From assembly GCA_020831525.1 (NCBI GenBank), contig JAFIGH010000006.1, positions 1-64,000 on the forward strand: DNA of 64,000 nucleotides. The letters are read 5' to 3'. A program made the translations under genes and the position numbers. Under the pieces are notes generated by a model. It was not told the DNA's origin. It made no database searches and worked only from the letters and a program-made list of their open reading frames with translations. Positions 55,299 through 62,658 of the stretch are shown here, piece after piece. The DNA comes from Opitutales bacterium. GTDB lineage: Bacteria > Verrucomicrobiota > Verrucomicrobiia > Opitutales > Oceanipulchritudinaceae. Every line of letters starts with the position of its first letter. The stretch's first letter is position 1.

Positions 55299-56650
55299 AA
55301 CAGCGCTACTTCGGCACCGACGGGATCCGCGACGCGGTGGACGGACCGCTCCTCGCCGAGCCTTTTGTCCGGCGCGTTGGCGCGGCTGTGGGCGCGCTTC
55401 TCACCGGGCGCCACGGCGATAAACCCCTGCACGTAGTGATCGGTCGCGACACGCGTGAGTCCGGCGCGCGCATCGCGCTGTGGCTTACCGCGGGACTCAC
55501 CGCGCGGGGCATCCATGTCTTTGACGCCGGTGTCGTGCCGACGGCCGCAGTGGCACTGTCCGTCCGCGATCTTGAGGTCGATATGGGCATCGTCGTAACG
55601 GCTTCGCACAATCCGGCGACCGACAACGGCATCAAACTCTTCGGCCGCGGCGGCTACAAACTCACCGAAGAGGAGGAACTGGTAATTGAGCGCCTCATTG
55701 ATGAGACCCCTGAACCGCCGCCCGAGACCGGGTCGCCCGCCGTCTATGCCTACGATGCGCGGCGTCACTTCAAACATTTCGCCCGCTCTCTCCTGCATGA
55801 GAACAGCCTCGTCGGCATGACCATCGTTGTCGATTGCGGGCACGGTGCGACAAGTGCCACCTCCGCCGAGGTCCTCGAAGAACTGGGGGCGGGCGTCGTC
55901 CGTCTCGGCTGCGCACCCGACGGCCTGAACATCAACTCGGGCTGTGGTTCCGAGCATCCGGAGGGGCTTGCCGCGGCCGTCCGTGAGCACGGCGCGGTCG
56001 TGGGTTTCGCGCACGATGGTGACGGCGACCGCGTGGTGGTCGTCGACGAAACGGGCGAGGTCGTCGACGGAGACCAAATTCTCGGTCTCATCGCTCTACA
56101 GTGGCAGCGCGCGGGCAAGCTCGACGGCAATACCGTTGTCGCCACCGTCATGAGCAATCAAGGCCTTGAGGCCGCCCTCGGGCGGCAGGGCATCCGTTTT
56201 GACCGCGTCCCCGTGGGTGACCGCAACGTCCTCCACCGCATGATCGAGATCGGCGCGGTGTTCGGCGGGGAATCGAGCGGGCACATCATCTGTCGCCGGC
56301 ACCTTCCGGCCGGTGACGGGCTCGTGGCCGCTATCGAGGTGCTTGCCGTCATGCTCGCCGCCCGTGCGCCGCTCTCCGCCCTGCGCGGCGAAGTCCCGCT
56401 CTTTCCCCAGCGTCTCGTCAATCTTCCCGTGTGGGACAAGCCGCCGCTTGATGATCTGCCGGGTCTGCAAGAGGAACTCACTGCCATCGCCACGGAACTG
56501 GGCAACCGCGGCCGCACCCTCGTGCGCTACTCCGGCACCGAACCGAAAGTCCGGCTTCTTGCCGAGGCGGAGACCCCCGCGCTTGTCGATTCGGTCCTCG
56601 AACGGCTGCACGCCGCCGCCGCCCGGCACTTGCCAATGCGCGATACCTGA
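55295..56650 (+). CDS. glmM: Phosphoglucosamine mutase
   Basis: 451 residues from the ATG at 55295. Start RYFGTDGIRD, the phosphoserine loop GIVVTASHNPATDNGIKLFG with Ser104, the Mg site FAHDGDGDRVVVVDETGEVV, the sugar-binding GGESSGHIICRRHLPAGDGL and the phosphate-binding RYSGTEPKVRLLAEAE are all intact. It converts glucosamine-6-phosphate to glucosamine-1-phosphate for UDP-GlcNAc. Overlaps trpD and is followed by a TPR protein gene after five bases. Confidence 0.96.
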   Translation: MKQRYFGTDGIRDAVDGPLLAEPFVRRVGAAVGALLTGRHGDKPLHVVIGRDTRESGARIALWLTAGLTARGIHVFDAGVVPTAAVALSVRDLEVDMGIVVTASHNPATDNGIKLFGRGGYKLTEEEELVIERLIDETPEPPPETGSPAVYAYDARRHFKHFARSLLHENSLVGMTIVVDCGHGATSATSAEVLEELGAGVVRLGCAPDGLNINSGCGSEHPEGLAAAVREHGAVVGFAHDGDGDRVVVVDETGEVVDGDQILGLIALQWQRAGKLDGNTVVATVMSNQGLEAALGRQGIRFDRVPVGDRNVLHRMIEIGAVFGGESSGHIICRRHLPAGDGLVAAIEVLAVMLAARAPLSALRGEVPLFPQRLVNLPVWDKPPLDDLPGLQEELTAIATELGNRGRTLVRYSGTEPKVRLLAEAETPALVDSVLERLHAAAARHLPMRDT

Positions 56651-56655
56651 CCGCC

Positions 56656-58008
56656 ATGTCCTCGAACCCTCAGGCCTCCCTCGATCCCACGCTCCGCAAG
56701 CACCTCGGGAAGGCGGCGGCGGCGGTTCGCGGCGGCGATCCATCCTACGCTATCAGCGTATGCGAAGCGATTCTCGAAAAAGAGCCTGGCTGTGTCGGAG
56801 CACGTCGAGTTCTCCGGCAGGCGCAGCGGGCCCGTGCCGCCGCCGGGTGGTTGCAAAAGCTACTCGGCGCGTTTGCCGTCGCCGCTGGCCTGCCAAAGGC
56901 CAGCGCGCGGAGGCGTAAAGATCCCTCCGGGGCGCTCGTTCTTATCGAGAAAGCTCTCACCGCCAACCCCGACAGTCCCGCCGCCCATCGTCTCCTCGGC
57001 ACCGTGGCACTCGATCTGGATCTTCCGGAGACTGCTGTATTTGCTTTTGAAGACCTGTGCCGCCTCAAGCCTGAGGAGGCTGCTGCGTTTGTCGCGCTGG
57101 GAAAGGCGCTCTCCCGTGCCGGACGCTATGCCGATGCCGTGCGCGCCGCCGAACGGGCGCTGCGGATCGCCCCCGCCGACAGCGATGCGCAGGCCCTCCT
57201 AAGAGACGCCTCCGTCGCCCAGACAATGGACGCGCAAGCCGCCGCCGATTCCTCCCCCGGTACGGAAACCACTCCGACGGCCGCGGGCGCACGGAAAGAA
57301 GCGCCGGGCGACACCGAAGCCAGCCTGCGCGACCGTATCGCCGCCGCGGAACGCGCCTTTGCCGGGAATCCCGCGGATGTCCGTCTCGCCCGGCAGATCG
57401 CCGCCGATTACGCCCGCCTCGGTGAACCCGCCGAAGCCCGGCGTTGGATTGGAAGCGCCCGCGGTACCGGCGGGGGCACCGACGATGAATCTCTAGAGCG
57501 ATTGGAATTTGAATACGGCGAGGACGCACTTGCACAGGATGTCGCGAGTGCCCGCGACGGCGGTGATCCCTCCGCCCTCGCGGCGGCCGAGGCCAAGCTC
57601 GACCAGTTTCGCCGTGAGGGGCTCGCCCGCCTCTGCCGACGCTACCCCGGCGACGGTGAGTTGCGCCTGCGCCTCGGCGAACTGCTGCTGGAGAGCGGAG
57701 ACGGTGCCCGCGCAGCGCCCGAGTTTCAAGCCGCCCTGCGCGACGCCCGCGTGCGCGCCCCCGCCCGCCTCGGCCTCGGGCGTAGCTTCTTCCTTGCGGG
57801 CAAGCCCGATCTCGCCCGAGAACAACTGGAACAAGCCCGCGAGGCGCATCCCGCTATGGATGAGCGCGGCAAATCCATCCGCTATGCCCTCGCCCAAGCT
57901 TGCGAAGCGCTTGGCGACAAAGATGCCGCCGCCGCCCACTTCAAAGCTCTCTACGCCGCCGATGTCGCCTACCGCGACGTCGCGGAGCGTGTGGCGCGAT
58001 ACTACTGA
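56656..58008 (+). CDS. Tetratricopeptide-repeat protein
   Basis: 450 residues of mostly helical Ala/Arg/Glu-rich sequence with TPR-like pairs: GDPSYAISVCEAILEKEPGC, DPSGALVLIEKALTANPDSP, AGRYADAVRAAERALRIAPA and AGKPDLAREQLEQAREAHPA. A less ordered, Thr/Ala-rich stretch lies in the middle (about residues 190-215), so two repeat groups are probable. No signal peptide; therefore cytoplasmic. Its short gap to glmM suggests joint expression. Partner protein not identifiable. Confidence 0.75.
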   Translation: MSSNPQASLDPTLRKHLGKAAAAVRGGDPSYAISVCEAILEKEPGCVGARRVLRQAQRARAAAGWLQKLLGAFAVAAGLPKASARRRKDPSGALVLIEKALTANPDSPAAHRLLGTVALDLDLPETAVFAFEDLCRLKPEEAAAFVALGKALSRAGRYADAVRAAERALRIAPADSDAQALLRDASVAQTMDAQAAADSSPGTETTPTAAGARKEAPGDTEASLRDRIAAAERAFAGNPADVRLARQIAADYARLGEPAEARRWIGSARGTGGGTDDESLERLEFEYGEDALAQDVASARDGGDPSALAAAEAKLDQFRREGLARLCRRYPGDGELRLRLGELLLESGDGARAAPEFQAALRDARVRAPARLGLGRSFFLAGKPDLAREQLEQAREAHPAMDERGKSIRYALAQACEALGDKDAAAAHFKALYAADVAYRDVAERVARYY

Positions 58009-58099
58009 CCCCGCCGCGCAAGCCCGCCCTCCGCCGCCCTTGCACCCTCTACTATGGATGGGGCGGACAAAAACATTCACAAGTGTGAGGGGTTTTGTT

Positions 58100-58128
58100 T
58101 TGACGAAAGTTTTCGCACTTGTTAAGAA
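58100..58128 (+). promoter_or_regulatory. Candidate sigma-70 promoter of the NTF2-like gene
   Basis: TTGACG at 58100-58105, a 17-base spacer and TAAGAA at 58123-58128, about 80 bases before the ATG at 58208. The -35 matches five of six, the -10 three of six. The interval 58009-58207 otherwise shows no gene. Confidence 0.4.
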
Positions 58129-58207
58129 TTTCGTCGCAGGACGGTGGATTTGGCGTCCCCGCGTCTGCGGTGGTTGCGGATCCGGGCCATCCGGCCATGA
58201 TGGAAGT

Positions 58208-58699
58208 ATGGACTTCGAAGCAATGCTTGCAAAGACGGCGGGGACGGGAGTGACGCTCGAGAGTGCGGCGGGGGCCGCCGCGCTGGAGCGTTTTGAGCGC
58301 TTTTTCTCCGACCTCACGCCGGAGCGGGTGAAGGCGGACGCCGCCTCCGTCTACGCCGCCGACGCTATTCTGCACGACACCCTCGCGACTCATGAGGGCG
58401 TCGAAGCTATCCGCGACTACCTTTTGCGCACGGCGGAGCGCGCGAGCGGCGTGAAGGTCGAAATCCTGCGCGTCCTCACGGACGGGAGCGACGCGTTTCT
58501 CGTCTGGCGCATGGACATCACATGGAGCGCCTTCCGCAAGAAGGGACAAACCACCCGCTCGCACGGCATGTCGCAGATTCGCTTCGACGCCGACGGCAAA
58601 GTCGCCCTCCACCACGACTTCTGGGACTCCGCGGGCGGCTTCTTCGAACACCTCCCCGTCGTCGGCAGCCTCATCCGCTGGATCAAGGGGCGGGTGTGA
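58208..58699 (+). CDS. NTF2-like (SnoaL/nuclear transport factor 2 fold) protein
   Basis: 163 residues from the ATG at 58208. ALERFERFFSDLTPERVKAD then AASVYAADAILHDTLATHEG and VEAIRDYLLRTAERASGVKV show the alpha+beta barrel pattern of SnoaL-like proteins, with LVWRMDITWSAFRKKGQTTR, SHGMSQIRFDADGKVALHHD and FWDSAGGFFEHLPVVGSLIR on the later strands. Members are enzymes (isomerases, hydratases) or ligand binders; no catalytic residue set is assigned. The FWD...PVVGSLIRWIK end is typical of a group that I have seen beside SDR/FAD genes in other bacteria. Confidence 0.75.
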   Translation: MDFEAMLAKTAGTGVTLESAAGAAALERFERFFSDLTPERVKADAASVYAADAILHDTLATHEGVEAIRDYLLRTAERASGVKVEILRVLTDGSDAFLVWRMDITWSAFRKKGQTTRSHGMSQIRFDADGKVALHHDFWDSAGGFFEHLPVVGSLIRWIKGRV

Positions 58700-58735
58700 G
58701 GCCAGTGGCGCGGTTGTGCGGCTGACCCGCGGGAG

Positions 58736-58754
58736 CGCGGATCTTCAGACCGCG
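58736..58754. repeat. Short intergenic inverted repeat 'GCGGATCTTCAGACCGC' type
   Basis: CGCGG at 58736-58740 and CCGCG at 58750-58754 enclose ATCTTCAGA. Similar GCGG.CTTCAG.CCGC words are common intergenic relics in Verrucomicrobia genomes as I recall them. It lies in the 107-base gap between two converging genes and could double as a weak transcription stop. Confidence 0.3.
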
Positions 58755-58806
58755 GGACACCGTTAGCCCGCTTTCCGATTCCGGCCCTGTCCGAGCGACA
58801 TTGGAG

Positions 58807-59832
58807 TCAGAGGTCGGATGGGAGCAACCTTTGGCGCAGTGGCTCCAGTTGCTGATGTTCCTGAATAATCTCCTCGAGGAGAGAGTCATAGGCGCCGACG
58901 GCCAAGCGAATGGGGATATTGCCAAGCGCGTTGAGGATGGACCTCCCTTCGACTTCGTCTTTCACCCCGCGCCAATGCCTTCCGAGAGCATCGACATCGT
59001 GCGCTTCGACATGGGTGATCGCAGCCTCGTAGATCCGTAGGATTGCGTTTCTCGTTCGGTTTGGGTGAAAGAACAGACGATTTGTGATGATGCCGCTTTG
59101 TTCCGCGGCCAAGGATTCGAGATGCGTCGCCATCGAGGCGTATTCCGCGCGCAACACACGGACCAGAGAGTCCGTCGGGTCGGGTGGGGAGTCGAGAAGT
59201 CGGGCAAAGCTCGTCCACTCAGCGTGTGCCAACGCGGGCCTTAGGCGGTCAGCCGTTGTCCAGACCCTGCGGATGGAATCGATTGCGACCATGTGGTGCA
59301 GCAGCGTCCGCACATGCGGCAGCCAATTTTGCAAGATTGCGCCCGTATCGCGGAGCAGTGGGAATTTGGAGCCTCTGCTGAAGACGGCCGCGTATTCTGC
59401 TTTGAAACAGATGAGCGCGGCAAGATTCAGAAGGCCGTTTACGTCCAGTAGATCTTCGTCTGCGGCGGACAACACAAACGCATCGCCTATCTGCGGATAC
59501 TGCGCGAGTTCGTGCAGAAGGAACAAGCGTGGTTCGAAGCGTTTCCAGTCCGCGAGAAGACTCTCTTCGATGTCGAGCAAGTGTTTTCGATGGGCTTCCG
59601 AGCCGAATTCGAGATCCTTAAGGTCGTGCTTACGGCGTTCGAGTTTAGGAGAAAGCTCAAGCCCGGAGCATAGGCTCTTTAACAGTGCGTAGGATTCCTC
59701 GCCCAGATCCGGCAGGGGCGCGAGAACATCAATATCCGGCTCGATGAGTGTTTCCCGTTCGTCGATGAGGAGAAACGCCGCAAGGAATGAAAGCGCGAGG
59801 ATCGCGCCCGCGGCTGGGATTTTCCAGATCAT
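58807..59832 (-). CDS. Membrane-anchored protein of unknown function
   Basis: 341 residues. One N-terminal hydrophobic segment (IPAAGAILALSFLAAFLLID) is a signal anchor; the remainder is helical, with clustered Leu/Arg/Glu such as LEFGSEAHRKHLLDIEESLL, DWKRFEPRLFLLHELAQYPQ and LRAEYASMATHLESLAAEQS. No motif that I know is present. The likely topology is a small cytoplasmic tip and a large periplasmic helical domain. It is transcribed alone, converging with the NTF2-like gene. Compositional codon use looks like its neighbours. Confidence 0.55.
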   Translation of the reverse strand: MIWKIPAAGAILALSFLAAFLLIDERETLIEPDIDVLAPLPDLGEESYALLKSLCSGLELSPKLERRKHDLKDLEFGSEAHRKHLLDIEESLLADWKRFEPRLFLLHELAQYPQIGDAFVLSAADEDLLDVNGLLNLAALICFKAEYAAVFSRGSKFPLLRDTGAILQNWLPHVRTLLHHMVAIDSIRRVWTTADRLRPALAHAEWTSFARLLDSPPDPTDSLVRVLRAEYASMATHLESLAAEQSGIITNRLFFHPNRTRNAILRIYEAAITHVEAHDVDALGRHWRGVKDEVEGRSILNALGNIPIRLAVGAYDSLLEEIIQEHQQLEPLRQRLLPSDL

Positions 59833-60014
59833 AGCGTGTGAAATTCGATGTTTCCGGCCCGCCCGTCAACGTCCGTCGAAGGCGTGGGTGCTGATTGCCG
59901 ACGCTTGCATTCGGCGTGGGCGCGTGATACGAGCGGCGGTTTATTTTTTCCGAACGGTGGTCCGGAGGGCGCATGCAGTGCCCGACGACTGCGGCGGTAC
60001 AATGGATTTTCTGT

Positions 60015-61550
60015 ATGGATGTGGCAATTGTGACGGGCGCCTCCTCGGTATTGGGGCTGGCGATTTCGCGGCGACTGATCGACCTCGGTTTCCGGGTCTA
60101 CGGTCTGGGCGGTAACTTCGCGGATATTCCGCTGCGCAACTCGGCCTTTGTGCCGGTGAACTGCAATCTTGCCGATCCCGGACAAGTGGAGGGCTGCGCG
60201 CGCGAGATCATCGCCAAGGAGCGGGCCGTCTGCCTCGTCGTCAACAACGCCAAGCTCTACCCGCCGGAGGACCTCACGCAGGCGACGACCGACCAGTTGG
60301 AGCGCAGCCTCACGGTGAACCTCCTCTGTCCGCTGATCCTCTTGCGCGAGGCGCTGCCGGGCCTGCAGCGCCTGCAGGGGCAGATCGTAAACATCGCCTC
60401 GGCCACGCCTGAAACCGGACGCGGGGGCCCCACGGGCGCGGCGACGGCGGGCGCGCTGCGCTGGATGGGCGAGCAGCTTTTCCAGCAGGTGCGCGAGACG
60501 GGCGTGAAGGTGACAACGATTTCGCCCGAGCCCAACCGCTGGCGTCCCGCCGACACCGCGCCCGCGCCCGGACAGCGCCCGCAGAGTGTGATCGACCCCG
60601 ATGCCGTCGCCGGGTGTGTCGCCGACCTCGTGTCCAACCGCAGCGGCAACGTCATCACGGAGATCGTCTTGCGCCCGCAGCGTATTGTGGAAAAACCGCA
60701 GGTTCCGGTGCGCGAACTGCCCTACCCGAAGCCGCAGCCAATCCCCTACACCGTGCCGCGCGCGGAAATCGAGGCGGAGGAGCAGCTCGACGATGAGCGC
60801 GAGATTGCGCAGGAACGTCGGGAAGGTGGCGGCCAAACCGGTCCGGAGGACGGCGAAGACGCACGCCGTGGGCGGCGCCGTTCCCGCCGTCGGCGCGGCA
60901 AGGGCGACCGCGGGCGCGACGAGGCGCGCGAGGGAACGCCCGGACGGAGGGAAGATGCCGGACCGCCGCCGATGGAGTCCGGAAAAGCGCAGGCGGGCAG
61001 CGACGGGCAAGATGGAGAACAAGGGAGGCGTGGTGCCGCCCCGTCCGCCGCCGCGCCGCGGGAAGAACCGAAGCAACCGACCGCGGGGGAAGGCGGCGAA
61101 GGCAGCCGGCGCAAACGTCGGCGCAAACCGCGCCCGTCATCCATGGGGGTTCGCAGCGACCGTCCGCCGTTTGCCTCCGACGCCGGCGGCCCGAAATCGC
61201 CTGCCACGCCTGCGCAAGACAAGCCGCGTCGTTCCGGCCAGCCGCGTCCTGCTGCAGATGCTCCCGACATTGCCTCCGGCAGCCGTCCGTCCGGTCCCGC
61301 GCCGCGGTCCGCTGCATCGGTTCCCGGGGAGAAAGAAGGTGCCGCGTCCACGGGCGAGAAGCCGGCACCGGCCAAAGCGGCTAAGCGAGCCGCGAAGAAG
61401 GCTGCAAAGAAAGCGGCAAAAAAGGCCGCGAAAAGAGCGGTCAAGAAGTCCGGCACAACGAAAGGCGGCGCGAAAAAGAGCCCGGCGAAGAAAGCCGCGA
61501 AAAAGGCGGCCCGGAAAGCGGCGGATAATGCCGACGCGGCACGGGACTAG
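60015..61550 (+). CDS. SDR-like pseudoenzyme fused to a histone-H1-like basic tail
   Basis: 511 residues from the ATG at 60015. Residues 1-230 form a short-chain dehydrogenase fold: MDVAIVTGASSVLGLAISRR, VVNNAKLYPPED, TVNLLCP (Asn102) and IVNIASATPETG (Ser129). At the Tyr-x3-Lys position the sequence is GAATAGALRWMG, so the catalytic Tyr and Lys are Gly141 and Ala145, and ordinary SDR chemistry should be lost. A long disordered segment follows, with RRSRRRRGKGDRGRDEAREG, then a Lys/Ala tail (AKAAKRAAKKAAKKAAKKAA and more) like eukaryotic H1 or bacterial Hc1-type tails. The tail should bind nucleic acid. Confidence 0.85.
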   Translation: MDVAIVTGASSVLGLAISRRLIDLGFRVYGLGGNFADIPLRNSAFVPVNCNLADPGQVEGCAREIIAKERAVCLVVNNAKLYPPEDLTQATTDQLERSLTVNLLCPLILLREALPGLQRLQGQIVNIASATPETGRGGPTGAATAGALRWMGEQLFQQVRETGVKVTTISPEPNRWRPADTAPAPGQRPQSVIDPDAVAGCVADLVSNRSGNVITEIVLRPQRIVEKPQVPVRELPYPKPQPIPYTVPRAEIEAEEQLDDEREIAQERREGGGQTGPEDGEDARRGRRRSRRRRGKGDRGRDEAREGTPGRREDAGPPPMESGKAQAGSDGQDGEQGRRGAAPSAAAPREEPKQPTAGEGGEGSRRKRRRKPRPSSMGVRSDRPPFASDAGGPKSPATPAQDKPRRSGQPRPAADAPDIASGSRPSGPAPRSAASVPGEKEGAASTGEKPAPAKAAKRAAKKAAKKAAKKAAKRAVKKSGTTKGGAKKSPAKKAAKKAARKAADNADAARD

Positions 61551-61586
61551 CTAACGTCCTTTCATGCTTCCAAGAAAAGAACCGTA

Positions 61587-61964
61587 ATGCACCTGAAGGT
61601 GTTGGCATCCGAGCTTGGCGTCGTCCGCTGTGATCCGGGCGCTGAAATCCCCGTCTGGGTGTGGAAGAGCCCGTTCTATTCCATCACCCGAACGGCGGAT
61701 GAGCTGTCTATTTTCTGCGAGGCGGAGGCCATTCCCGCCGCCGCCGCCGGTGCGGCGCGCGGTTGGCGCGCTCTCTGCGTCGCCGGGCAGATACCGCTCG
61801 AACTCTCCGGGGTGCTTGCCTCCCTTGTCATGCCAATGGCAAGCCGTCAAATCAGCATATTTTCCATCTCCACCCACGACACAGACTACATGCTCGTGCC
61901 GTCGGACCGGCTCGACGACGCCGTCGAGGTCCTGCGCTCGGCGGGGCACGACATCGAATTCTGA
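61587..61964 (+). CDS. ACT-domain (CASTOR/ACT_7-like) amino-acid sensor protein
   Basis: 125 residues. Two half-length ACT-like modules are visible: LKVLASELGVVRCDPGAEIP with SITRTADELSIFCEAEAIPA, and LELSGVLASLVMPMASRQIS then IFSISTHDTDYMLVPSDRLD. The ISIFSISTHDTDY(M/I)LV block is characteristic of this small stand-alone ACT family, which binds amino acids in other organisms. No enzyme domain. Probably a cytoplasmic ligand sensor; its target is not evident. It follows the SDR-tail gene after 36 bases. Confidence 0.85.
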   Translation: MHLKVLASELGVVRCDPGAEIPVWVWKSPFYSITRTADELSIFCEAEAIPAAAAGAARGWRALCVAGQIPLELSGVLASLVMPMASRQISIFSISTHDTDYMLVPSDRLDDAVEVLRSAGHDIEF

Positions 61965-62082
61965 AGAGCACCGCGTCTCCGCGTCCCTCGGCAAACCGTT
62001 GAGGCAGTCTCGCATCCAACCGGTCCCCGGCAAGTATGCAAAGGGATTGCACCGGAGGCGGGAATCAGTTTTCATCGGGCTT

Positions 62083-62559
62083 ATGAGTAATCCTTCTTCT
62101 CCTGTATCTTCGCCCGTAGTTGTCTCTACGGATCAGACGCCTCCCGTGCTGCGTGCTTTTGGGGACGAGGTCACATTGTTGCTCGGGGGCGCGCAGACCG
62201 GCGGCAAGCTTTCGCTGTGGACAGAGGTCGTGCCGCCCGGGGGCGGGCCGCCGCCGCACCGGCATCTGCGCGAAGACGAGTGGTTTATCGTGCAGGAGGG
62301 CACGTTTTCCTTTTTCGTGTCGGGCGAATGGCGCGAACTCGGGCCGGGCGGGGCGGCGTTTATGCCGCGCGAGTCCGTCCACACGTTCAAGAACACCGGC
62401 AGCACGCCCGGGAAACTGCTCATTGGGACCTCTCCGGCCGGATTCGAGACGTTCTTCGGGCGGTGTGCGGAGGAGTTTTCCCGCGAGAGCGGACCGGACA
62501 TGGGCCGCATCATGGTGATCGCGGGCGAACACGGGATTGAATTTGAGCCGACGGCCTAG
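62083..62559 (+). CDS. Cupin-domain protein
   Basis: 158 residues from the ATG at 62083. A single double-stranded beta-helix: GGKLSLWTEVVPPGGGPPPH with metal ligands His-x-His in PHRHLREDEWFIVQEGTFSF, and the second His in SVHTFKNTGSTPGKLLIGTS. The three His and one Glu (REDEWFIVQEG) fit a quercetinase-like/phosphomannose-isomerase-type monocupin. It may be a dioxygenase or a sugar/ligand binder. There is no signal peptide. It precedes a subtilisin-like gene by about 100 bases. Confidence 0.82.
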   Translation: MSNPSSPVSSPVVVSTDQTPPVLRAFGDEVTLLLGGAQTGGKLSLWTEVVPPGGGPPPHRHLREDEWFIVQEGTFSFFVSGEWRELGPGGAAFMPRESVHTFKNTGSTPGKLLIGTSPAGFETFFGRCAEEFSRESGPDMGRIMVIAGEHGIEFEPTA

Positions 62560-62658
62560 TCGGGTATGATTTGGTCCGTCGTCTGTCTTTGCGCGGCGAA
62601 GAGCCTTCCATGAGGGGTGGACTCGTTCTTTGCGCAGCGGGCGGTCTGGTTTCGCGCT

